Positions 45,925 through 58,582 of a stretch of DNA of 64,000 nucleotides are shown here, piece by piece. Where the stretch lies: assembly GCF_050947335.1 (NCBI RefSeq), contig NC_134989.1, positions 3,961,501-4,025,500 on the forward strand, read 5' to 3'. A model generated the notes under the pieces. It searched no databases. It worked only from the letters and a program-made list of their open reading frames with translations, and was not told where the DNA came from. The position numbers and the translations under genes were made by a program. Position 1 is the stretch's first letter. Each line of letters starts with the position of its first letter. Source of the DNA: Megachile rotundata. Its lineage: Eukaryota > Arthropoda > Insecta > Hymenoptera > Megachilidae.

Positions 45925-46895
45925 CACGCATAAAATAAGCACTCGTAAAGTATTCGCGTGCTATATTGCCACGTGTAAAATTACTACGCGTTAAATTTCC
46001 ACGCATAGAATTATTATGTGTTATATTGTCACGTGTAGAATTACCACGCGTTATATTGCCATCTATAAAATTGTTGTACGCAAAATCTGCATGTATAGAA
46101 GTGCTACGCATTATATTGCCGCATGTAAAATTACTACGCATTCGATTTCTACTTGTAGAATTACAGTGCGTTATATTGCCATGTGTAAAATTGCTGCGCA
46201 TAGAATTACCATGAGTTATATTTCCACACATAGACTTGTCACGCGTTATATTACCGTATATGTATAAGTATCACGCGTTATATTGCCGCGTATAAAGTTA
46301 CTGCACGTTAGATTGTCACGCGTAGACTTACTACGGGATAGATTTCCACAAGTAGAGCTTCCGCGCATGTATTTCCATGTGTAGAAGTGCCACGCGTTAG
46401 ATTACTATCTGTAAAATTTCCGGCGTTGTATAGCCATGCGTAGAATTACCACACGTTGTATTGTTACGTGTACAACTACTATGCGTGATGTTGGTATATG
46501 TATGTAGAATTACCACGCGTTACATCGTCATCCGTAGAATTTAGATTGGCCCGTGTAGCATTACCGCACGTTCGACTGCTCTGCCAAGAACTACCGTGTG
46601 TTACATTTCCCCTTGTAAAATTAACACGCATTATATCGCCATGTGTGGAAATGCTACATATTAGATCGCTACCCGTAAAACTTCCATGTGTTATCATTCG
46701 TTATATCGTCACACGTTATATTGCCACCTGAACAACTTTCACGTGTTATAATGCTATACGTTATATTACAACACGTAAAATTACCTCGTATTAAATTGTC
46801 ACCCATAGAATTCTTGTACGCTAAATTGCCACGAATTAGACCCCTGTTTGCTGTATTACCACGTACTAGATCGCTATGCGTCCTACTGCATCCAG
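45925..46895. repeat. Degenerate 17-18-bp minisatellite, about 970 bp
   Basis: Units alternate between (G)TTATATTGCCACGTGTA and (G)AATTACCACGC types, so a two-part unit of about 34-36 bp repeats some 27 times with heavy divergence. ACGCG, CACG and CATG cores are unusually rich. Because the unit is close to a multiple of three, frames stay open on both strands, including 160 codons on the minus strand with an asparagine/threonine-rich GNITRGNST-type pattern. I take those frames as by-products. Confidence 0.85.
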
Positions 46896-47749
46896 TTTAA
46901 TTAAAGTCTTTTTTGGCCATGGACACAAGATTGGATACCATTACTGGACTAATAAAGTAAACGGACTAACAAATCGAGACTGTAAACTTTAAAATTTTTT
47001 ACTTGTAAGCTGACTAAGCACTTTTATCCTGCTTAATTAATGTTTACATCAATGATCAAGATTTATTAAGTACCGAAAAAGAACAACAATTGTTTAAATA
47101 AATAAAAGAAATTATGTTGTCCACTATTTGTTATCCTTGCACCGTATTACGAGAGACCGGTTTCAAAGATAAAATCCGCGAGCTACAATCAGAATGATTG
47201 AGTCTAGACAAGTAAAGCCACCAATAAAATTATAATGATCTCGATGAGATTAATCTGGACGATAACGTTATAGATAGTTTAAGATTGTAAACTATGAGGC
47301 AAAGAGTTGTCTAGAATGGTAGAAGTAGGTGATAGAAACGGGGTCAGACATCGTGGTCGTATGTTCGTTTTGTTATTGACCGCACACGTGTGCTCCTGCT
47401 GGCCAGATATCGGAGGTGCAGTCTCAGACGGATCCCACGCGTCTAAATGCACTCGTTCCTTTCATCTTGCGTCCGTTCGTTTGTTCTCGTGTGGTTTGCA
47501 GCGTCTACATTCGCGTGCAATGTAAGCTCTCTTTGAATATGGGCAAGTGCAGGGACAGGGGTATCCCACCACTACTTTTCATTTTGAGAAATCAAATAAA
47601 AAATATTCTCACATCTCTAAATATCTAATCAACAAATTTGTGCACTTATAAGTTTCTACATTACGTTTTTTAAATTTTATAATTTTCATATTCTTGAAGT
47701 CACACGTTTTCAAATTACAAATTTTTGAAATGTAAAATACTTATTTATT
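46896..47749. other. Unique DNA without a recognisable gene
   Basis: A less AT-rich patch at about 47330-47530 holds a 72-codon plus-strand frame without a domain. Otherwise AT-rich. Confidence 0.4.
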
Positions 47750-48190
47750 ATACGATTTTATTGTATACGCTTTTAAATACTATTTATGCTATAAATATTA
47801 TGCATATATGTATGTTTTTAAATAAAAAACGATTATTTATTATTCAAATTTATTGCAGGCACATGTAGACAGAAAATGGCTATTTACTATATGAATTTAA
47901 TTGCTATTACTAGCTATTATATGAATTTATTGTACATATTTAAAAAAAAACATGTATTTATATACAAAATTATTGTATGCGTTTTTTAATAAAAAAATTC
48001 TTATTTATTATATAAATTTATTCTATAAATTTTTAAATAATGTTTGTTTATCATATGCATGTATTGTATACGTTTTTAAATAGAAAACACTTATTTGTTA
48101 TTCGAATTTCGTTGTATACGTTTTTAAATAAAAAGTATTTATTTACTGTATATGTTTGTTGTATATATTTTTAAATATAAAATATATGCT
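47750..48190. repeat. 48-bp tandem repeat, about nine units
   Basis: The anchor TTGTATACGTTTTTAAATA recurs with changes at about 47761, 47931, 47972, 48063, 48111 and 48159, and more weakly between. Spacing settles at 48 bp in the right half. Each unit ends in a TTATTTATTAT(A/T)CGAATTT-type stretch. Non-coding. Confidence 0.75.
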
Positions 48191-49379
48191 TATATTTGTA
48201 TTACCACTTCCAATAGTTCAAAAGCGCATATTTCTTTCTGAATTGAAAAAATTCTATAACAAGGCTGTTCTTGTATTAATTTTATTAAAAAAAACTGTTC
48301 TGTGCAGATGAAATAACATGCGAGGAACAATTTTTAAAAATAACTTCTTTAATCGCCGCTACGCTTCACGGTTTCGTACAACGGTGCGATCGAAATATCG
48401 GCAGTCTATGGTTGACTGAATTTTTCGTCGCAGAAAGTTCACGAAGCAAAAATGCATTTCCCCTGCAGAGAAACTCGTTCGTATCGCGGCTTTCGTGTAG
48501 TAGAACGGAAGCGTGTGAACGCGCCCTTAGCCTTGTCGCCTGGTGACTCTCGTGCGAGTTTCATGCGTGAATAAGCGGCCGCCGTTCTCGAGAACTATGC
48601 CAACTGCCAACTATTATGTAATGCCTCGCGTCTTCTTCGCCCATTTCTCCATGTTCGTTCGCGCATTCTGCATCCCGTACGTACACATACACACACATAA
48701 ATGTGTATTTGTGCTCGTGTTTCCTCGACCGCGTGCACTTCCGCCACGACATTCCGCCGAGAATTCCCCGACAGGTGTCTAAATACGCTACCCCATTAAA
48801 AGTTGGCGCTTCGGGGGATCCGTGGAAATTCTATGCTCGCGTGCTTATAGAAAATTCGGTGAAAGGGAAATGATGCGTCATACATGTGATTTTACCCCGG
48901 CCGAACATGTGTCGACTTGTAATTACGCAAATGGTAGTTCGTTTTCAAATATTATACGCGTAAAGTGCCGCGTATGTGATCGATAAAATGTTCGATCAAA
49001 TTTTAATGGAAGTTTAGTGATTGAGTCGAATTGTTTGATTTTTGGTAGATATTTATTTTCGCGATACCTTGCGAGAGATTTTGATTGATTGGTACTATAT
49101 GACCCATTTCGAAATATGGGATATGTTTGATAAATTGACTAATTGTTGTGTTCGGGGTAAACAAGAAATTTTTGGTCGAAATGGTCGATTTCGAAATATA
49201 GAAATATGGTGTTTTATGTAAAGGTACACAATAGGATTTAAGGTAGATTCTGAAGCTTCAAGTTCAATGAAAATTAATATTGCAAATGTTTGACTAATTG
49301 GCGCTATAAGTCTCATTTCTATACAATATATAGGGATAAAATCTAACATTGTAGGGATATAGGGGTATACATAGACCTA
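48191..49379. other. Unique DNA with a GC-richer island
   Basis: The island at about 48350-48990 is CpG-rich and includes a CA run near 48686. Two opposite short frames lie at 48543-48782. It resembles the other islands: candidate regulatory or untranslated-exon DNA, with no gene that I can support. Confidence 0.35.
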
Positions 49380-50060
49380 TTACTGTAGGATTACAGGGAT
49401 ACAGAAATTGAACAATATACACTGTATGTATTTAGATATATGTATAGGGATATAGGAATGTAAATGTCGAGGAATGCAGGAAATACGAATATGGGAATAT
49501 GCGAATGTAAGGATCTAGTAGTTTTGGAATTTACAGTTTTAGGAAGTTAAAAATATTGATAATCGATATTTTTGAATTTGTAGATTCAAACATTTAAAAA
49601 CATAGAAACATCAAATTGTGAAACTTACAAATTAAAATATAGAAATTAAAAGATTTAAAAACCTTTGATTTCTGTGAAGGCATTTAAAGATTTAAAGGTA
49701 CAGATATTTTATATTTCTAAATCTTCTAATTTAGGAATTTAGAAATTTAATAATTTTGAACATAAAACTGTTTATTTAAAAATTCAAAAATATCAAATTA
49801 TTTAAACGAGAAAATTATTGGTAATTTAGAAGTTGTTATTAAGAATTGGGAAATGTAAGAACATAGGAACATGGAAATATTAAATAGAAATTCAAATTTG
49901 CAAACCTAAAATATGAAATTTTCAAAATCTTGGAAATATCAAATTTTCTAACTGCATAATAAATTTAATCCTTAAAAATTTGAAATGTTAAAATATCACA
50001 TTTCTTAATTAAAAATAATAAATTTCCTCTGCTCAATAAATTTGCAATATCACACAACTT
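49380..50060. repeat. Degenerate AGGGATATAGGAATGTA and AAATTTAGAA tract
   Basis: The left part has G-rich AGGGATATAGG units; the right part grades into AATTTAAAAAT units. Non-coding low-complexity DNA. Confidence 0.6.
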
Positions 50061-52249
50061 TTACAGTTTTCTTCCAACAGAATTTGGTCAATATAATAAA
50101 TTTCATTTTATTTAAATGAAAATGAAAATGCAATATGAAATACATCTTTTCTCAATATTAAAATACTTCTTGTTTATGTTTCATTCAACCTGATCAAAAA
50201 TGCAACTGCACTCCACTTATGTTAGTTAATGCCTGAGGGTCGGAGGAGCTTCTCTCTCGTCTTGTTTGTCGTTCAACTGGTTCGACGCCAAAACCCGAAA
50301 CCAGTTCATTGTCAAGGACCACCAGTGGCATCATTCTCTTTTTGCCTTCACACAGGAGGAGAAGGATATCGTTTCTCCTACGCGTAAACGAAGAAACGGT
50401 AGTCGCAATTCTTTTCAACATCCGTTGTATCGTACGTGTGCACGTGTTGCATCGATTGTAACCGCAACGCCTACTTCTTCGTCTTCTACCTTTCTAGATA
50501 CCACCATGATTGTTTACCGTTGGGCATTGTTCTGCAATTTTTTTCGTATACGGAAATCTCGTACGTACCGATTAGTTCCGCCATTTAAGAACGCGGATAA
50601 AGAGATGCTGTAGCGATTGGTAACCAGAAAAGAGATAAGACAATATTTATTTGTCTTCATTGTTGAACATCCTGTATTAAATGTTATTATTCTCTCCATG
50701 CTCTTGGCAGTTTACTTATATAAAATTATATCGGTTTCTGAAGTTGATACAAACCTAAATGTGTAATCTTCCCTAAAACTAACCAGAAAATAAATCCCAA
50801 TTACCATAACTGAAGTAAAAGTGTCCTTATGTATATGTCCAAAAGTACAGTTCAAACAACGCTATTGTTTTCTTGCGCCAAGTAAATCGTAATTTTACCA
50901 AAGTAGTATGACTGCTAGGGAATAAAAATAATTGTCAAGTTAAAAAATATATTTGTAACATTATTTATTAGTGTTTACTACTGTTTCCAAAAAAATTGTA
51001 TTGGCTTTTGCATAAATAGTAAACGTATACATATTTTTCAATTTTAATTATAGGAGAGAACTGGTTGCAATTAACGTATAAAATAAATCATATGCAATTC
51101 ACGCTTTAATATTGCCACGGTCTTATTAATAACGTTGCATCAAAATAAAAAAATATCTTTTTAACAAACAAATTTTCAACCATTCTTTTAATCAAACATT
51201 TAAAAAGCGAAAGATTACTTATCTCTCTCCCAATCCTTCACGAACACCACTTATGAACATAATTAACAACTACCATATACAATTTACGGAACTCCCACAT
51301 TCACTTCCTTTTAATAAAAAATTTTTAATTAAATTTTAAACATATTACACTGAAAATCCTTTTAACCGTGTACATCAAAGCAGATATCATTCAAAGCACA
51401 GCTTTTCTCGTTTATAATACTTCAAAGATCAGGTCGTATTTCAATTTCGCAGCATTTTATTGCACGACGATGCACATGCGCCATGTGTACAATGAAATCA
51501 TACGCCATTTGCAAAATAAAAATATACGTCATTTTTGCCAAGTCTTTTATCTCATTTTGGAATAACAAAAATGACTTCGAATGACCACGATTCATTCTGA
51601 GATGGTTTCCATATTGATCGAAAATAGGCACAATCGTGGGAATACGTATCATTCGTTTTTCTTCAATATTTTCTTGCCAATGAGTAGACCGTCTGTCCGG
51701 CGTCACGTTACGCGTACACGAGGCAAACGACGCGGGAAACTACCGGTTTAAACCACAGTCCTATCTCGTCTGTTCTGTCGTAGACTCCTTTCCTCTCATG
51801 TGCGAATAATCGGATCGTGGATTCGCGTGAACACGCGCGTGCTAACGAGCATGTCCGTACGCGGGCACTCGTGTCTGCGTGCAGGTGAACAAGACGGATC
51901 GTCTAGATCCATCGGAAACTGGTTTCGAATCTGACGATCGAACCAGTTTCTACACACGAGCGACGGCGATCTTGCAACCAGCAGGGAAATGGAACTACAG
52001 CGTACCACTTTACCGCGACTTTCGTCCATTTTCTTTTCTTATTTTCTTGCACCCATAATGTTGATGTTCTTCTTCCGATTATAGTTTGCTACGTTGGGTC
52101 TTCCTTAGTACGAGAATTTTGATTGGTATTCGGTATTCGATTGACTTATGGAGGTATAATTGAATATGTACCTTTAAAAGCTTCCCTAAGGAAAATGGTG
52201 ACATTGGAAGAAAATTCATTACTCGTTTTCTTAATGAATTTTTAGATTT
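50061..52249. other. Unique DNA with two less AT-rich islands
   Basis: Islands lie at about 50190-50620 and 51660-52030. The first holds a 115-codon plus-strand frame (50266-50613) with a serine-rich, unrecognised product. The second holds a 77-codon minus-strand frame. Neither shows a domain, and the sequence between is AT-rich. Confidence 0.35.
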
Positions 52250-52690
52250 GTAGTTCTTCAATTTTTGGAAGCGACTTGGCTGTTTCGGAATTTGGCAATT
52301 TGGAAAACTGGGAATTTGATAATTTGGAAATTTGGAAATTTAGAGGTTCCGATAGTTTGGAAGTTTGAAAGTTTGCAAAATTTGGAAATTCAAAAATTTA
52401 GGAAATTATGCATTTAAGAATTTGAAGATCTTCAAATGTTCTGAAATTAGAGGAAATTTGGGAATTTCTAAGTTTGTTTATTTAAAAATCTTGAGACTTC
52501 AGGAACTTGAAAAATCAGGATCTATCGCATTTAGAAATTTTGAAATTATGGATTGGAGGTTTGGGAAAATTTAAAATATTTGCAAATATATAGATTTCAC
52601 ATTTCCCAATTTTTACATTTGAGAATTTGAATATTTTTTAATTTAGATTGCTTCAAATTTTCATTTCTGAAAAACTTGTTAATTTCTTAA
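52250..52690. repeat. Degenerate GGAAATTTGG tract
   Basis: Serial GGAATTTGGCAATTTGG, GAAATTTGGAAATT and AAGTTTGAAAG units, G on the plus strand. Confidence 0.75.
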
Positions 52691-53879
52691 ATTCTTTTGC
52701 TTACTAATATAGGTATCACATCATGTAGCAACAGTACAAAATACTAGTAATAATAACTTTTTCAATATGAATTATATATATTAATTTATAACATCTACTA
52801 ATTACTGAATTGCCAAAAAATTGTCCAAATTGACATATATTCTTGTAAACAAATTTTCTTACAAACATCGAATTCGATTTTCTCAAAAACCAAATCACGA
52901 ATAAATTATGTTCTATATTCTCGACTTTTTCACCTTATAGAATTACCTCCTGCTCCTGTGTACCGCAAGTTACGGTAGACTCTGTACATACGTACATGTA
53001 CTCTCTAAACTTGCATATTCCAATTTTTTCCCTTAAGCAATAAATAACTCAGAAATTGTACCAGGTTTGTATCGCGAAACAAAAAGTTGTGCAACGAATG
53101 TCTGGCCATTGGAGAATGATCGTCGAGAAAAACTTGATCGCGAGCAAAACGAATCTCGCGATATCTGACAGAAAAAAAGGGAAGAGGAGCACTTGGGTGA
53201 GAACGAAGATATATGTACAGTAATCCGACCGCAACACGTTCTCTTTGTTGCCGATCTCATGTCGAATGGCTCCTGCCTCTCCATTCTGCCAGCCTGTACA
53301 CTTTCAGTTTTTTCTTCTCTTTTCTCTTGTACCTTTTGTACTTGGCTGCACTCCAGATACATTGTGAGGACCCAAGTATGGCGCCCTCTTCGAGAAGGAC
53401 GAAAGAATCGCTTTCCACTATGCGCGCGAAACGAACGTGTGCTCCACGGCAGGTAGGTATACGCGAATTCCATACATAGGCAGAAAGTTGCACACGGATA
53501 CCGAGCACCTCGACCTGGCGCACCCAGGAAGTGCTTTTATCCGATCCGTGTATCTTACAGTCGATGATTCTCGGTAGAGTCGGAAACGCTAACTTATCTC
53601 GCCTTTTATTGTGAACGAATACCGACGCAGCTTCGCAACGCGCGCGAACCTTGTATTATTTAACCCTTTCTTGCCCGAGATAACAAAAAATGAATTTATA
53701 GCCATTTGCGTGATGATGTTATTAGAGTTATGTAGGATTCATGATGAACACGAGAATTTTTCGTCCCTGAGAAAGTGATCTTGATGTTGGGTTATTTCTT
53801 TGAGCACACTTATGTTGGATCATGTAGGGATTCTGATGCAGGTTCTCTTTTATGTCATTTGGTAACTGATATATTTGAC
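52691..53879. other. Unique DNA with a less AT-rich island
   Basis: The island at about 53030-53660 is open for 146 codons on the minus strand (53033-53473) and for 87-88 codons on the plus strand. No product resembles a family that I know, and the simultaneous openness on both strands argues for composition rather than coding. A single TTTAACCCTTTCTTGCCCG string near 53660 resembles a piggyBac-type end but has no partner. Confidence 0.35.
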
Positions 53880-54390
53880 AATTATAAATTTGAAAATTTT
53901 TATATTCGAAGATATGGAGAATTTGTAATTTGATAATTTGGAATCGTGAATATTTGGAAATTTAGGTATTTGGAAAAAGAGTTAAAGACTTTCGAAATTT
54001 AGAATTAGAGAAGTTTGTATATTTACGGATTTCGGAATTTAAGAATTTGTTTATGGATATTAACATTTGGAGACTTGAATTTGAGAATTTGAAGATTAAG
54101 GAATTTGAAACTTGAAAAGAGTATAAATCTGGATATTTGAAAATTTGAGAGCTTCGAAGAATAAGCAATTGGGTCCTTGGAAGCGTAGTATTGCAGGGAT
54201 TTGTAAATGTGTAAATTTAAAAATTTTTGAAATTATAAATTTGTAAATTTGGGAATTTGGGAATTTGGGATTTTGGAATTTAGGAACTTAGAAATTTGAT
54301 AATTTAGAAACTTGAAAATTTAGAAATCCCGAAATTTTGACAATATAAAATTAAAAAATTTATTAAATTGAAATTTTCATTTTTGAAATT
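53880..54390. repeat. Degenerate GGAAATTTAGGTATTTGG tract
   Basis: Loose 8-11-bp units; a tighter GGGAATTTGGGAATTTGGGA core at about 54250. Confidence 0.75.
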
Positions 54391-56379
54391 GAGAAACCGA
54401 CTATCCATGAATACAACGGCATGCTACTTGCCAGAAATAGCTAACAAGACTTAAATAACAAAATGAAAATTGAAAAATTGAGCGACAGATTAATAAATTC
54501 GTCTTTGATTCAATTTATTGATATTATGATCTCCTTTGTAGTATACTGTTCAAGTACTAAAACTAGTAGCATAGAGACCATTAAGAGAAGATATGGACAG
54601 TTACATCGTAAGATTTCCTTCCTGTTTATACTTCTGATAGTCTGATCGTAGCACGTGTTGGAACGTATAAAGTTAATTTAATCTCATCCACGTCATAAAG
54701 CGTTGCTTAATTCGTGCTTGTATGACCCTAAGAAGTAACATAGAGTGACTAATAAAATTTATGAGTCAATTGAGCTTATCTGTGGCAAATGCCGCTCTTC
54801 GTTTAAATCTTTCTCTTCTTTGTTTGAAGCTACTTCAAATCGTAATTTCTTTGTGCATTTAGTCTAGCATAATCATCATGTTTCATTTCCATCATAATTA
54901 GGTACGTGTTATACTAAATATTACATTTAACAGACTACATTTTGTTCCCAAAAGTTCTACACTATAAAAATTTGACATTCAGTACTATTCATATTATTGC
55001 ACATACATGGTGCTTGTATGTGTACAACCTGAGTAATAAATCGAGATGTTGGATATATAAAGCCATTTATGACTTCATCATTATTTTCAATACAACAGAT
55101 ATGTAAATATCTTTATCTTTAATTTCTGTCCAGTTTGTATCACTAGTGGGTGTCAGTCCATGTGCATCATACGAATTCGAACGCATATTTAAAATATAGA
55201 ATATTGTAAACATATACATATGTAGACAGAACAAGAATGAGAGATTGTAAAGTCCTTTCAAACGAATAAATGTATCTGGAACTATTACGTATTATCGTCA
55301 ACTATGGGTTATCAGCCAGAAATTATAAAAAACAATACCAAAACAGTGTTGTATCAGTTCGACGACAATCGACGTCGGTGACGACAGGTTCCTTGCATTT
55401 TTACTGCCAAAATTTATGCAGAAAATTGAGACTGTTTCAGGAGTCTACCCACAAAATTTCAAGTCAGACGACCCAAAATTGCGGCTTGTGTTGTACAGAT
55501 AAACTAACAGGCAACCGAATAAATGCTGTAATTCGTCCCAAGAGCCCGTTTGGCAATTATTTTAATCTATCGGTTATAAAATGTAATACAGATAACACAC
55601 TGATCATATGTAGTTTTGAATCCATGAGTGCTGAACAGCTAATACTGATTTAAAAATGTTTTAATAGAATATAAGTATCAAAAGTTATCTTCTATCAAAA
55701 ACTTTATTAGAGAACAAACCTATAGTTACTAAAAGATCCAATATCTTTCCGGATCAAAGAAGCCTAGAAGACTTGCTGATGTTCATGCAAAATTATAATT
55801 ATCAGCGATAACAATGCGAGAACTTATCACATACTTGTACTTGAAGTTCGTTTTCGATTCCCTCTTGTTTCTCTGGCTGTCGAGCCGAAGACGCTATCTT
55901 CTGTTCTAGAGCACGTTTCTGTTCCTGTTCACTAAAGTTATTGTACCATAGTGCACATACACGACAATGGCGGACCAACCTAGATACTATAGAGTAATAT
56001 CTATGCTCGTATGTAAACCGTCCAAAGGAGAGGAGGACGGCGTGGAGAGAAGCGACGTGCATTGTGAACGTCTTTACAAAAGCCGTTAGATGCAGCCAGA
56101 GACGTTCATGCAAAAGGACAATCTCGGTGTTGGCCCTTGCAGACGGTCAGAAGTTGAATGTCCATGTTGAATTCTGCTTTTCGTTTTATCGGAGAAATCT
56201 TCGATTCAAAATGCGCCTTGAATGGACATACGTTTTCTCGTTTACTATTTCAACGCAAACGGATCGTGAGATATGTTTGCTGAGATTATAGACGAACGAG
56301 TTTTTGAGAGATTTGCTGTTATGGATAGAACAGATACGGGAAATTCTATTAGGAAACCATTTTTAAATTTCTAAGGGTA
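54391..56379. other. Unique DNA without a recognisable gene
   Basis: A 127-codon plus-strand frame (55270-55653) and a 103-codon minus-strand frame (55802-56113) are the longest here. I recognise no domain in either. The region 55800-56290 is less AT-rich. A lineage-specific exon or decayed element cannot be excluded. Confidence 0.35.
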
Positions 56380-56660
56380 TACATTTTTAATCTTTAGGTT
56401 TTTAATGTTCTCAACTTCTAATTTTTCAAATTTATGAATTGAGTTGTATTGGTAAAATTATAGATTTTTAGATTTTTAAATTTGCCGATTTGCAGATTTC
56501 AAGATTTCTAGATTTCTAGATTTGTTGAAATTGCAGATTTTCAAACTTCCAAATTTTCAAATTCCTAAATTTTTAAATGCTTAAATTTCTAAATATCCAA
56601 AATTTCACTTTTCTAATCACCTAGATTCCTGTATTACCAAATTTAAGAGATTTTCTGTAT
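56380..56660. repeat. Degenerate AGATTTCTAGATTT and AAATTTCC tract
   Basis: Loose units with C on the plus strand, such as GATTTCAAGATTTCTAGATT and CAAATTCCTAAATTT. Confidence 0.7.
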
Positions 56661-56693
56661 TTGACAAAACCTTTTTTACTGAAACTTCGTTGT

Positions 56694-57055
56694 AAGAGAA
56701 TTTCTATATTCTCTGAAACACACTGTATTGAAACTGTATTCTCAGAGAATTTCTATATTTTCTGAAACACGTTATAGCGAAACTACATTCTTAGAGAATG
56801 TCCATATTTTCTGAAGCACCTTATACCGAAACCATACCCTAGCGAATTTCCATATTTTCTGAAGCACGTTGTAACGAAGCAGCGTTGCTAGAGCGTTTCC
56901 ATATTTCCAGTAGCACGTTGTAACGAAGCCACGTTGTAAGAGAATTTCCATATCTTCCGAAACGTGTAGCGAAACTGTGCTGTTAGAGAATTTCCATATT
57001 TTCTGTAGCACGTTGTAACGAAACCGCGCTGTAGAAATGTCGCGTTGTAGATGGT
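56694..57055. repeat. 48-bp tandem repeat, about eight units
   Basis: The unit reads roughly AGAGAATTTCCATATTTTCTG then AAGCACGTTGTAACGAAACC and a short variable part. Anchors fall at about 56694, 56744, 56793 and 56841, so the period is 48-49 bp. The period divides by three, so the minus strand stays open and shows a RYNVLQKIWKFS-like 16-residue repeat (98 codons, 56772-57068). I see no sign that this is a real protein. Confidence 0.85.
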
Positions 57056-57059
57056 TTAA

Positions 57060-57750
57060 AACGAACATACCGTAGATAGTCTGCGCAAAAAGGAAAGATA
57101 AAAAATACGCGAGCGTCTAACGAAAAGTTGAATGGCGAGCTGACTCGACAATGATTTCCGGAAATAGCTTGAGGCAGCGTAGCCGGTAGCCGGAAGGCTT
57201 CTTCGATTGCTCTCGCTCGTTTCCCGGTGCATTTTCATTCCTTCGCCATTAGCCGTCGCTTACCATTCGTTTTCGACCCAATTATAACTCCCTTCGCCCG
57301 CTGCCGTACGTTTCATGGTAACTTCCTCTTCGAGTGAGATTCGAGTCGAGTGTCTCTTCGATTTTCCCGTAAATGAAGCTGTGCCGAGGCAGGGATAATG
57401 CCGCTACTCGTCCTACGCAACGTCCATTAACGGGCTTCCAACATTCCGTGATTATGCGCGCCAGTCCACCGAGGAATTAACAATTTATTTCCACCTCATA
57501 AATTGAACTGTCCCGGCAATAACGAGCGTTGCTGAATCGTGCTCATATAGTGTTTAATTTTATCGGATTTACTATGCGAACACTCGCGTTTTGTTCACCT
57601 CTTTATGGCTTTTCTCCTCTCTGACACCATGTAATTCCGATTGCCAATCATTCTTATGTGAACACATTATTAATTTCTCTTTCGGTGTGATATTGTTTTA
57701 TATATCTCATTGCGGAAATATTTCAGTTTTATGAATTTATACGGGACACA
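57060..57750. other. Less AT-rich unique island, no recognisable gene
   Basis: The part at about 57060-57520 is unique, CpG-containing and without long frames. It resembles the other islands and may be a conserved non-coding element. Confidence 0.3.
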
Positions 57751-57752
57751 TA

Positions 57753-58580
57753 CGAGGTCTGTTCCAAAAGTATCCGACCTTCCTTCATATTTCCCTACTG
57801 GTGTTATCCTGCGTCATCGGGCTGGTGACATCCTTCGAAGTAGTCCCCATTTGATTGTAGAATACGCTGCCAACGATCTTTCCACTTATGGAAACAGTCC
57901 TGGAACTCGTTTTTCGGAATAGCCTTTAGAGCGTTCGTCGTATTACTTTCGACCGTTTTTTTTTATCATCGAATCGGTGTCCCTTAAGTGGAATTTTCAA
58001 TCTTGAAAACAACCAAAAATCGCAGGGAGCTGCACAAGACTCGATGCATGCGCTGACGCGTTATCGTGATGAAGAAGCCAATCACCGCTTGACCAAAACT
58101 GAGGCCAAAACTAGTTTTCGATATTCCAAGATCACATTCTAGTTCTCGCACAGTCAATAGACGATCTTCGTTGATCGCAAGTCGCACACATTCAATATTA
58201 TTAGGTGTTGTTGTCGTGATAACCTTTGAACCGCTTATACCACTCTTTGATTTGTGTGTTGCTCATACACCCGTGCCCATATGCCTTCTTCATCATTTCG
58301 ATGGTCTCCGTACAACTCTTTTCGAGTTTTAAGCAAAATTTGATGCAAATTCGTTGCTCCGATTTTTCCGTCATTTTTCATCACAGCAGAATGCGACGAA
58401 CGTAAAAGACGCTTCGTAAACAAATGCACGTTACACGTCAACTAAGGCGTCCCGACAAAAATTGCGATATCGTGGAAGTTTGTAAAACTTTGCAGTTGAT
58501 ACTCATACCCGGTAAATGGCGCTAAAATTGTCAAGTGCGAAGAAATTAAAGGAGGTCGGATACTTTTGGGACAGACCTCG
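57753..58580 (-). mobile_element. mariner deletion derivative, 828 bp
   Basis: Ends are CGAGGTCTGTTCCAAAAGTA on the left and, inverted, CGAGGTCTGTCCCAAAAGTA on the right, continuing to 28 bp with one mismatch. TA lies on both sides (57751-57752 and 58581-58582). At 828 bp it lacks about a third of a full mariner. The minus strand carries a broken transposase. Its ends differ from the mariner at 22538, so it is a different lineage. Confidence 0.92.
57804..58374 (-). pseudogene. mariner transposase, deleted and frameshifted
   Basis: From the ATG at 58374 the minus strand reads SEQRICIKFCLKLEKSCTET, then GHGCMSNTQIKEWYKRFKGY, up to a stop at 58201-58203: the classic mariner N-terminal DNA-binding start. 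After the stop come LLTVRELECDLGISKT (second helix-turn-helix region), then a deletion junction and, in another frame, WLLHHDNASAHAS (58071-58048 holds HHDNASAH with the second catalytic aspartate). The C-terminus LKAIPKNEFQDCFHKWKDRW and QSNGDYFEG ends at 57804-57806. The first aspartate region is deleted. It cannot encode an active enzyme. Confidence 0.88.
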
Positions 58581-58582
58581 TA

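Noticed and set aside
45749..46231. A 160-codon minus-strand frame with an asparagine/threonine-rich repeat
   Set aside because: It is produced by a minisatellite whose unit is near a multiple of three; plus-strand frames are open over the same bases, and there is no independent coding sign.
53033..53473. A 146-codon minus-strand frame as a gene
   Set aside because: The opposite strand is open in two frames over the same bases and no domain or splice pattern is visible; composition explains it.
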